From: Euryarchaeota archaeon UBA53
Lineage (GTDB): Archaea; Thermoplasmatota; Poseidoniia; Poseidoniales; Poseidoniaceae
Direction of reading: 5' to 3'
NCBI GenBank assembly: GCA_002507425.1
Contig: DAZU01000081.1
Coordinates: 1 to 7,877 of the forward strand
DNA: 7,877 nucleotides
Shown here: in pieces, positions 1 through 6,009 of the stretch
Layout: each line of letters opens with the position of its first letter
Numbering within the stretch: the first letter of the stretch is position 1
Notes under the pieces: generated by a model
What the model was told of the DNA's origin: nothing
What the model saw: the letters and a program-made list of their open reading frames with translations, nothing else
Databases searched by the model: none
Position numbers and translations under genes: made by a program

Positions 1-861
1 AGAGAATGCTCCACCACCGTGTCTACCCATTCCACCATACGTGTCTACGATTATTTTTCTTCCAGTAAGTCCCGCATCAGCATATGGTCCGCCAGGGTCT
101 GCAAATCGGCCGGTTCCGTTGACGATTAGGTTGTATCCAGCAGAGATTAGAGAACTTGGAATAGCGTGTTCTACGACATGTTTACGAATCTCTTCCGTTA
201 CAAAATTTAATTCCTCTATTTCGGATCCGCCAAAGTTGCTCTTCAGATCCTTGTCATGTTGGATTGCGATTACAACAGTGTGAACTTTGACAGGTTTACC
301 GTCCTCATATTGGACAGTTACCTGACTTTTGGCATCTGGTCTTGCCCAAGGCAAAGTACCATCCCTTCTTGCGTTTGTCATTCTGCGAGTTAACCTTTGA
401 GATAATGCTGCTGCTAGTGGGAAATATCTTCCCTCCAGTTCGGGGTAAGGTTCTGTTTCCATACATGCAAATCCGAACATAATTCCTTGGTCACCAGCTC
501 CCTGTTCAGAGGTGTTTACACCTTGACTAATGTTGGCTGCTTGCGATGTGATTTTTTGTATAATTTCGCACCTTTTTTCTGTGGTTGCATCAAAACCTAT
601 GGCATGTGAGTTATATCCAATTTCGGCAGCAGTCTGTCTTGCAATTTTTTCATAATTTGGAGGCTCTCCGGAAATGGTAACTTCTCCCGCAAGAAGTACT
701 ATACCCTGTTCATGACCTCCTTTTACGCTTGTTTCTACGGCGACTCTTGCATTCTTGTCAATGGAGATACATGCGTCTACTATTGCATCGCTTATCGCAT
801 CACATAGTTTGTCAGGGTGCCCAGATGAAACACTTTCAGAAGTAAAAAGTTCATCTGTCAT
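1..861 (-). CDS. metK: S-adenosylmethionine synthetase, bacterial MetK type (C-terminus beyond left edge)
   Basis: Makes S-adenosylmethionine from methionine and ATP with release of phosphate and pyrophosphate; cytosolic, and supplies methyl groups for most cellular methylations. The minus strand reads without a stop from ATG at 861 to the window edge, giving 287 residues of an expected roughly 385 to 400. Family signatures are plain: FTSESVSSGHPDK (residues 6-18, ATP-binding histidine and metal aspartate), GAGDQG (121-126), DGTLPWARPDAKSQV (167-181), and DAGLTGRKIIVDTYGG with GRHGGGAFS following (262-287). These are motifs of the bacterial/eukaryotic family, not of the divergent archaeal synthetase. 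Compared with E. coli MetK from memory, there are about four extra residues near KGGHEQG (47-53) and a slightly shorter loop before GAGDQG. The start matches the family N-terminus exactly. No Shine-Dalgarno sequence stands at usual spacing, so a leaderless or near-leaderless mRNA is plausible. It is divergent from aspS. Confidence 0.97.
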   Translation of the reverse strand, partial: MTDELFTSESVSSGHPDKLCDAISDAIVDACISIDKNARVAVETSVKGGHEQGIVLLAGEVTISGEPPNYEKIARQTAAEIGYNSHAIGFDATTEKRCEIIQKITSQAANISQGVNTSEQGAGDQGIMFGFACMETEPYPELEGRYFPLAAALSQRLTRRMTNARRDGTLPWARPDAKSQVTVQYEDGKPVKVHTVVIAIQHDKDLKSNFGGSEIEELNFVTEEIRKHVVEHAIPSSLISAGYNLIVNGTGRFADPGGPYADAGLTGRKIIVDTYGGMGRHGGGAFS

Positions 862-885
862 GACTCTAGGGGGATAGCAGTCACC

Positions 886-897
886 TATCAAATATGT
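886..897. promoter_or_regulatory. Candidate TATA-like element in the metK/aspS divergent intergenic region
   Basis: The 57 bases between the two divergent starts hold one AT-rich core, TATCAAATATGT. Its centre near 893 lies about 26 bases before the ATG at 919, the spacing expected of an archaeal TATA box for a leaderless transcript beginning at that ATG. Read on the other strand (ACATATTTGATA) the same core lies about 29 to 30 bases before the metK ATG, so it might serve both directions. This is a judgement from position and composition only; the match to a consensus TATA box is modest and no BRE was clearly seen. Confidence 0.35.
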
Positions 898-918
898 GCT
901 TCACTCAGCGATGAGTTC

Positions 919-2355
919 ATGTTGGAAAGGCTCCCGCCCCTAACCATGGCGCAGGAAACAACTTGGCACCCTACTAAATTCCGGACTCATACAATTAGTC
1001 AAATTATCAATCAAGGTGATGACTTAGTAAAATCGGAAGTTACGATTTGTGGTTTCATGGAGGCTAACAGAGGTAAAGGCAAAATCTGTTTTATCGATTT
1101 AAGGGACGGGACGGGAAAAATTCAGGTTTTTCTAAAACAAGGAAGCGTCACTGACGATGAATTAAATCAGGCCCAAAGTCTGTCAAGAGAGTCTACAATT
1201 CAGATATCAGGTGAGGTTGCGGAAAAAAGACCCCCAAAAGTACCAGAAGGCCAACCGAAACCTCCCAAGGAATATGAAGTGGTGGCGACAAAATTTACAA
1301 TTTTGACAAGGGCTGAAACACCTCTGCCATTAGGTGTCACAGATGAAGTAAGTATTGGGCTTGACACTAGGTTAGACAATCGTTTTTTGGATTTGAGAAG
1401 GGGGCATGTAAACGCAATGTTCACTTTGAGATCAAGAGTTCTTCAATATGGAAGGGAACACTTGATATCTGAAGGATTCAAGGAAATTAATTCTCCAAAG
1501 ATTATCGCGTCTGCCTCAGAAGGAGGTACTAATTTATTCCCGATGATGTATTTTGATACACCTGCATTTTTATCTCAAAGTCCGCAATTATACAAACAAC
1601 TTACAGTCCTTGGTGGTATGGAGAGAGTCTTTGAAATTGGACCAGCCTTTAGAGCAGAAAATCATGACACATATCGTCATTTGAATGAATTTATTTCATT
1701 TGATATAGAAGGTGCTTGGATGAATGATGATGATGTCATGTGCGTGCAAGAGAGAATGATACACCACATATGGAAAATGGTTTCAAAGAACGATCAGGAT
1801 CAAATTTCTATAATTAACGAATTCAGAAAAAGTCAGGGTGATGACCCTATTACAGTAGATGTCCCATCTCTACCGTTTCCTAGAATTGAGTATTGCGATG
1901 CAATAAAAATGATTCAAGAAGCAGGAGAGGATATATCTTGGGGCGATGATATTGATTCCTCTCATTGCGACATAATTGCCGAAAAATATCCAGGTTTCCA
2001 TTTCCTCCCAAGGTGGCCCATGGAAATGAAACCTTTCTACATCCACCATGTCGAAGGAGAGGTGAGCTCGACTGGAGAGCAATTATCCAGAGGCTTTGAT
2101 CTAAATTTTGGTAGAGATGAGATGACAAGTGGCGGGCAAAGAGAACACAATGTCGAAGTCTTAGAGGAAAATTTGCGTAAGAAGGGTCTTAATCCCGAAG
2201 ATTTCTCATTTTACACTGACGGTTTCCGCTATGGCGCACCTCCTCATGCTGGTTGGGGACTTGGTGTAGCTCGCTTACTTATGGTGCTAACTGGATCGAA
2301 AAACGTAAGGGAAACCGTATTATTTCCACGAGATAGAAGTCGGGTAACACCATGA
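919..2355 (+). CDS. aspS: Aspartyl-tRNA synthetase, archaeal/eukaryotic type
   Basis: Charges tRNA-Asp with aspartate; class IIb synthetase, cytosolic. The 478 residues show an N-terminal OB-fold anticodon-binding domain (about 22-128), then the catalytic domain: RAETPLPL hinge (131-138), LDTRLDNRFLDLRR (148-161), motif 1 region KEINSPKI (188-195), the flipping-loop QSPQLYKQ (220-227), motif 2 FRAENHDTYRHLNEF (244-258), SGGQREH (404-410) and motif 3 GLGVARLL (447-454), ending in FPRDRSRVTP. There is no GAD insertion, which sets it apart from the roughly 590-residue bacterial enzyme. A proline- and lysine-rich insert lies at 104-117 in the OB-fold. Motif 3 carries alanine where GLGxER is usual. 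The position matching the tryptophan linked to tRNA-Asp discrimination in Thermococcus (GWVW) is glutamate here, so misacylation of tRNA-Asn is possible. The ATG at 919 fits a leaderless start; ATG at 946 gives 469 residues, closer to relatives' N-termini. Confidence 0.96.
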   Translation: MLERLPPLTMAQETTWHPTKFRTHTISQIINQGDDLVKSEVTICGFMEANRGKGKICFIDLRDGTGKIQVFLKQGSVTDDELNQAQSLSRESTIQISGEVAEKRPPKVPEGQPKPPKEYEVVATKFTILTRAETPLPLGVTDEVSIGLDTRLDNRFLDLRRGHVNAMFTLRSRVLQYGREHLISEGFKEINSPKIIASASEGGTNLFPMMYFDTPAFLSQSPQLYKQLTVLGGMERVFEIGPAFRAENHDTYRHLNEFISFDIEGAWMNDDDVMCVQERMIHHIWKMVSKNDQDQISIINEFRKSQGDDPITVDVPSLPFPRIEYCDAIKMIQEAGEDISWGDDIDSSHCDIIAEKYPGFHFLPRWPMEMKPFYIHHVEGEVSSTGEQLSRGFDLNFGRDEMTSGGQREHNVEVLEENLRKKGLNPEDFSFYTDGFRYGAPPHAGWGLGVARLLMVLTGSKNVRETVLFPRDRSRVTP

Positions 2356-2356
2356 G

Positions 2357-3112
2357 TTGGTAATTTTGCCTGTCGATCGGATTCAATGGGGAGCCGAGGA
2401 ATGGCAGTATGCTGATTTACACATGCCAGATGAGCCATCTCCATATCAAAAAGAAGAGGGCATACCTTGTATCATGTTAATTCATGGAGGTTTTTGGAAA
2501 ACAAAATATTCGCTTGATTTGATGACCCCCATTGCAGAAGAACTTGCAGAACAAGGTATAGCAGCATGGAATATTGAATTCAGGAGGTGTGGGCCTGATG
2601 AAAATGGGGTGTGGGTTGACACATTATCCGACGTTATGAGGGCATGGGGGCACTTGTCATTAATCCCAGGAATTGATACAGTAAGGGCCATGATAATGGG
2701 GCATTCCGCTGGAGGACATCTCGCTTTGTTAATGGCTGCAGTATCAGATCGAAAGCCATGGTTAACAATAGCGCAAGCACCCATCGCCGATTTAGTAGCT
2801 GCGGATCATGCCAGACTTTCAGATAGTGGTGATGCAGTCCGAAAATGGATAGGCACGATTCCAGAAGAGGATAAGGAAACATGGAGTAAGTTGAATCCAA
2901 TAGATAATCCGCCAAATTCATCGGTATTGATAATGCACGGTAAAAAAGATGTAGATGTTCCATGGACTCAATCTGAGACCTATGTTAGATCTATGATGGC
3001 AAAAGGTATTGCTGTTCAGAAAATTTGGCTTCCTGGTGACCATTACTCTATCATCGACGTTGCAAGTGATGACTGGTTGACACAATCTGATGAAATTAGA
3101 GATTGGTTGTGA
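2357..3112 (+). CDS. Alpha/beta-hydrolase, probable kynurenine formamidase (arylformamidase)-like
   Basis: Likely hydrolyses N-formylkynurenine to kynurenine and formate, or a similar formamide or ester; cytosolic, with no signal peptide. In the 251 residues the alpha/beta-hydrolase plan is clear: oxyanion HGGFW (43-47), nucleophile elbow GHSAGGH (115-121) with Ser117, acid in HGKKDVDVP (194-202, probably Asp198) and a terminal GDHYSIID (227-234) with His229. HGG followed by an aromatic pair, IEFRRCG after it, and the DHxxxID ending are typical of the arylformamidase branch, although esterases of the BD-FAE/lipase type share much of this. The start must be TTG (2357, or 2366): an in-frame TAA lies at 2345 and the first in-frame ATG would cut off the first beta strand (QYADLHMP, 17-24). 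The gene begins one base after the aspS stop and has no obvious ribosome binding site, so it probably depends on readthrough coupling from aspS. Confidence 0.75.
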   Translation: MVILPVDRIQWGAEEWQYADLHMPDEPSPYQKEEGIPCIMLIHGGFWKTKYSLDLMTPIAEELAEQGIAAWNIEFRRCGPDENGVWVDTLSDVMRAWGHLSLIPGIDTVRAMIMGHSAGGHLALLMAAVSDRKPWLTIAQAPIADLVAADHARLSDSGDAVRKWIGTIPEEDKETWSKLNPIDNPPNSSVLIMHGKKDVDVPWTQSETYVRSMMAKGIAVQKIWLPGDHYSIIDVASDDWLTQSDEIRDWL

Positions 3113-3930
3113 AGATTCAAGAGTATAATGCCTCTGGGCTAAGCATGGACTGGCTAGGAGAAGACTTCCCGTTCTCATCGTCTGCGCTTCAAGGAAAACA
3201 TGCTATTGTATGCGGTGCTTCAAAAGGAATTGGAGCCGCAACGGCAAAGATGCTTGCAAAATCTGGAGCTAAAATTACTGCTGTTAGCCGCAATCCTCAA
3301 AGTTTGCTAGATGAATTGGAAGGTGATAACCATTCAGCGATTAGTTTGGATTTAGAAGATCACGAATCAATTACAAAATTTATTTCTACAATTGACGAAT
3401 GCCATATTTTGATAAATAATGCAGCAGGACCTCCAGGGGGTCCACTCTTGGAAAATGAGGTGGAAGATTTCGTTAACCCATTCAAAAGACATCTACATGC
3501 ATCTCACATACTTGTAAAGGGATTAATTCCATTGATGCAAAATTCGGATTATGGTAGAATAGTCAATATAATTTCTACATCGGTCAGAGAACCTATACCC
3601 AACATTGGCTTATCTAATACTCTCAGAGGTGCTATGGCATCTTGGGCCAAATCTCTCTCAAGAGAACTACCAGAGTGTGTGACTATCAACAACGTATTAC
3701 CGGGATTTACGGATACCGACCGTCTGGATTCATTGGCAAAATCAATTCATGACAAGACCGGTAAAAGCGTAGAAGAGATACACAATGGCTGGATGTCTCA
3801 GGTTCCAATAAATCGTCTTATTGACCCTTTAGAAACCGGTGCTGCTATCGCATACCTTTGCATGCCAATATCAGGTGGAATACGAGGGGTTTCTTTAGCG
3901 GTTGATGGCGGAAGAATGCGTTCTATATGA
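3109..3930 (+). CDS. Atypical short-chain dehydrogenase/reductase lacking the YxxxK motif
   Basis: A Rossmann-fold SDR of the FabG-like classical length (about 273 residues). The cofactor motif GASKGIG (36-42), a VSR segment at 59-61 that would suit NADP, NNAAG (103-107), IVNIIS (151-156) and the terminal GVSLAVDGG (260-268) are all present. The catalytic YxxxK is not: the aligned segment reads LSNTLRGAM (168-176), giving Ser in place of Tyr and Arg in place of Lys. As I recall it, an SNTxR version of this segment recurs in a group of bacterial SDRs, some beside kynurenine-degradation genes, so this looks like a subfamily trait and not decay. The substrate is unknown. Start choice is uncertain: GTG at 3109 forms a 4-base GTGA overlap with the upstream stop, with a weak AGAGA six bases before it; TTG 3103 and ATG 3145 are also in frame, and the Rossmann strand begins well after all three. 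Confidence 0.8.
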   Translation: MKIQEYNASGLSMDWLGEDFPFSSSALQGKHAIVCGASKGIGAATAKMLAKSGAKITAVSRNPQSLLDELEGDNHSAISLDLEDHESITKFISTIDECHILINNAAGPPGGPLLENEVEDFVNPFKRHLHASHILVKGLIPLMQNSDYGRIVNIISTSVREPIPNIGLSNTLRGAMASWAKSLSRELPECVTINNVLPGFTDTDRLDSLAKSIHDKTGKSVEEIHNGWMSQVPINRLIDPLETGAAIAYLCMPISGGIRGVSLAVDGGRMRSI

Positions 3931-3934
3931 GGTG
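3929..3934 (+). promoter_or_regulatory. Shine-Dalgarno sequence supporting the TTG start at 3940
   Basis: GAGGTG overlaps the stop codon of the SDR gene and lies five bases before the TTG at 3940. It decides the start of the TPR protein: no ATG occurs in frame until codon 15 of the reading frame, and that ATG lacks such a site. Confidence 0.65.
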
Positions 3935-3939
3935 TTATA

Positions 3940-4737
3940 TTGCCAGAGTTAAACCAAAACCAAGCGGAAGAAATTCTTGAGATGTTTGCAGAGGGCGAGG
4001 GTATAGAATCAGTTAATACCTCTCTCGCATTACGTTTGGTAGATATTGCAAGAGAATTGGGAAGGGATGCATTAATAGGGCGACTTCTAGATCATGCCGC
4101 AAGTGTAGCAGATAATCCAGAGGATACAGGATGGTGTCAGTTTGAATTACTGAAACACCACGGTGCTGACAAAGATGAGTTGATTGGTTTTGGCATAAAA
4201 TCGGAAAATGAAGGGCTTATCGGACTCGCAGCAGGCGTATTCCATCACGCTGCACTGGTTCTGCTAGGAACTGATGAGGCAAGCATTTTTGCCAATAGGT
4301 CTATGCGACTAAGAGAACAAGCGGGTGATACAGAAGGAATGATTTACGGACATGCCTTGGTTGCACATATTGCAAAATCCGAAAATGATTATGAAAAAAG
4401 CCAATTGCACCTCCAAAAGAGGCTTGATATCATCCCTGAATCGGCGAAATTTGAAAAAATGGAGGCATTAGCAGACCTTGCACATTCATATTCATCCCTT
4501 GGTGAATTAGAAAAATCTCAGGCAATGCTGATTGAATCTCTCCAAATTGCGGAACAGATAGATGATCTTTCAGGAATTTTAGTTGCCCGGTGGGGGTTAG
4601 CCGACCTTGCAGAGATTTCAAACCAGCCAGATGAGGCAATGGTCCAATTATCAGACATAATGACGAAATTCATGGAAGTAGGAGAACTCGTTCCAGAACA
4701 AGTGAGGCTGCGACTTTCAAAACTTACATCCGAATAA
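3940..4737 (+). CDS. TPR-repeat protein of unknown function
   Basis: A 265-residue, acidic, wholly helical-looking cytosolic protein. The C-terminal half contains about three tetratricopeptide-like helical pairs, near 135-168, 174-207 and 214-247. The clearest is AEALADLAHSY-type packing at 176-184 followed by GELEKSQAMLIESLQIAEQ (188-206), with the small-residue and aromatic spacing of TPRs. The N-terminal 120 residues are helical too but more degenerate. There is no signal peptide, membrane segment or enzymatic motif. TPR proteins are protein-binding scaffolds; here the position between an SDR and a monooxygenase suggests a partner of those enzymes or a regulator, which is inference only. 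The TTG start is supported by GAGGTG five bases upstream, nine bases after the SDR stop. The gene is followed by the largest gap in the operon (42 bases). Confidence 0.75.
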   Translation: MPELNQNQAEEILEMFAEGEGIESVNTSLALRLVDIARELGRDALIGRLLDHAASVADNPEDTGWCQFELLKHHGADKDELIGFGIKSENEGLIGLAAGVFHHAALVLLGTDEASIFANRSMRLREQAGDTEGMIYGHALVAHIAKSENDYEKSQLHLQKRLDIIPESAKFEKMEALADLAHSYSSLGELEKSQAMLIESLQIAEQIDDLSGILVARWGLADLAEISNQPDEAMVQLSDIMTKFMEVGELVPEQVRLRLSKLTSE

Positions 4738-4768
4738 CGTTGATACATTGGTTCATTTTCCGTTGATT
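4738..4768. repeat. Short direct repeat CGTTGAT in the TPR-monooxygenase gap
   Basis: CGTTGAT occurs at 4738-4744 and again at 4761-4767, 23 bases apart, in the only non-coding gap of note inside the operon. The second copy runs straight into the Shine-Dalgarno sequence of the monooxygenase. Two heptamers in an AT-rich 42-base gap could be chance; an operator for a DNA-binding regulator is the other possibility. Confidence 0.25.
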
Positions 4769-4775
4769 GGAGGGG
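4769..4775 (+). promoter_or_regulatory. Strong Shine-Dalgarno sequence supporting the GTG start at 4780
   Basis: GGAGGGG, four bases before the GTG at 4780, is the best ribosome binding site in the window. It fixes a GTG start for the monooxygenase and suggests this gene is translated independently of the upstream TPR gene. Confidence 0.75.
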
Positions 4776-4779
4776 TTAG

Positions 4780-6009
4780 GTGGAGTTCGACATTTTCTTT
4801 TCAATTTCTCAAACTCCCGACCACAATGGATACACTCCAACAGAGAGGGAAATGTTTGCTAATTATTATTCGCAATTAACAGCTGCTGATCGCTTAGGTT
4901 TTGGTGTTGCATGGGTTGCTCAGGCTCACTTGTCAACTCAAACCCAGCAAGAGAATTCTAAACCTGTCGTTCCTCACTGGAAAGGTGAAATAGGTCTATG
5001 TACAGACTTTTGTCAATTAGCTTTAGAATCCTTTAGAAGAACAAAAAATATCGATATCGGGTCTGCAGTAATTAGTCTGTTAGCAAGTGGAGGTCCAATT
5101 GCTCAAGCAGAAAGAATTGCAAACGCTGTTCAATTTTTGTCCCACATTGATGAAAAAAGGAAGTTGCACTTAGGATTTAGCGCTGGAAGATTTGAATTTA
5201 TGGCAAGGCCCTACGGAATTTATCCAAGAAATGAAGTCGAGGCGGCATCTTGGCCTGCACTAAAACCAAAAATTTTCATGGAAGCCAGTGAAATATTTTT
5301 GCGTCTGTTGAGAGGTGATGTTTTACATTCTGATGACGTTAAAGAGACTATTCTGAGCGGGGACGATTTCAAAAATGCCTCGGATTGGGAGGTTGTTGCA
5401 GATCTTTGCAATGTTGACATATCGGATTCGATAAAAATTGACAGGAGATATAACTTTGAAGAAATCTCCATAGTACCAAAAGATTGGCCTCGTCACAGAT
5501 TGGAGTTAATCGCTGGAACTCACGATACTAGGGCACAGGAATTTGTGAATACCTTTCTCCCCGTCAAGGTTTTCAATCTATCAATAACATCTGCTGAGGT
5601 AATCAACTCTACACATGAAAGAATGACTAAAATCTTCAATGAAAAAGGATTAGAATGGAAAAGAAGGGACATGCCCAGGACAACATTTGTTTTCCTGAAT
5701 GCTGAAGATAATCTTACTCCAGAAGAGCAATCCTTGGCAGCAAAAGAAGAAGCTAGGTTGGCACTGGGAGAATACTGGAAAGCATTAGAAGGGACGCTTG
5801 ATCCTGCAAAAGTTGAGAAAGCAGCAGACAATGCATTGATTGGTAATCCAGGTGAGGTTGCTGAACAAATAAAACAACGATTTCACAAGGATGACAGGAT
5901 AATGTGCTGGTTTGATTTTTTTAATCACGATAATGATCGAGTAATCAGGAATATGGAATCATGGTGGAATAAAGTCGTGCCGCTGTTGGAGGGATTCAAT
6001 GAGTCTTAG
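4780..6009 (+). CDS. Luciferase-like flavin-dependent monooxygenase (LLM family)
   Basis: Expected to be a two-component, reduced-flavin-dependent monooxygenase with a TIM-barrel fold; substrate unknown. The 409 residues open with the first barrel strand FDIFFSIS (3-10), then YYSQLTAADRLGFGVAWVAQAH (29-50), matching the family's helix plus second strand with a histidine. IDIGSAVISLLASGGPIAQAERIANAVQFLS (91-121) is the family's third strand and cis-peptide/helix region, and LHLGFSAGR (129-137) its phosphate-loop strand. NALIGNPGEVAEQIKQRF (351-368) is the usual C-terminal signature of LLM proteins. It lacks the RutA and bacterial luciferase LuxA landmarks I know, and has an extra stretch at about 180-240. 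No flavin reductase is seen in the window. The GTG start is fixed by a strong ribosome binding site. Its last codons overlap the next gene by 11 bases, so the two products are probably made together. Confidence 0.88.
   Translation: MEFDIFFSISQTPDHNGYTPTEREMFANYYSQLTAADRLGFGVAWVAQAHLSTQTQQENSKPVVPHWKGEIGLCTDFCQLALESFRRTKNIDIGSAVISLLASGGPIAQAERIANAVQFLSHIDEKRKLHLGFSAGRFEFMARPYGIYPRNEVEAASWPALKPKIFMEASEIFLRLLRGDVLHSDDVKETILSGDDFKNASDWEVVADLCNVDISDSIKIDRRYNFEEISIVPKDWPRHRLELIAGTHDTRAQEFVNTFLPVKVFNLSITSAEVINSTHERMTKIFNEKGLEWKRRDMPRTTFVFLNAEDNLTPEEQSLAAKEEARLALGEYWKALEGTLDPAKVEKAADNALIGNPGEVAEQIKQRFHKDDRIMCWFDFFNHDNDRVIRNMESWWNKVVPLLEGFNES
5988..5993 (+). promoter_or_regulatory. Shine-Dalgarno sequence for the asparaginase-family gene
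   Basis: GGAGGG, inside the end of the monooxygenase gene, lies five bases before the ATG at 5999. It supports that start and therefore the long N-terminal extension of the encoded protein. Confidence 0.7.

Noticed and set aside
41..283. Plus-strand open frame of 80 codons at the left end
   Set aside because: It lies entirely within metK on the opposite strand, whose translation is unambiguous; the frame has no family resemblance and no ribosome binding site.
862..918. tRNA, small RNA or riboswitch (such as a SAM-sensing leader) in the divergent intergenic region
   Set aside because: Only 57 bases are available, with no cloverleaf or convincing stem-loop; too short for known SAM riboswitch classes together with a promoter.
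2345..2372. Frameshifted fusion between aspS and the downstream hydrolase
   Set aside because: AspRS ends with its normal family terminus (RDRSRVTP) and the hydrolase has a complete first strand from the TTG start, so two separate genes explain the sequence.
3613..3639. Reading the missing YxxxK as a pseudogene or sequencing error in the SDR
   Set aside because: The frame is open throughout, flanking motifs are intact, and an SNTxR form appears to be a subfamily feature, so decay is not needed to explain it.
4738..4779. Intrinsic terminator after the TPR gene
   Set aside because: The gap has no GC-rich hairpin followed by a T run; the TTTT present is not preceded by a stem.
4780..6009. RutA (uracil monooxygenase) or LuxA identity for the luciferase-like protein
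   Set aside because: It shares the barrel pattern only. Segments typical of RutA, as I remember them, are absent, and no rutB, rutC or rutF neighbour is in the window.
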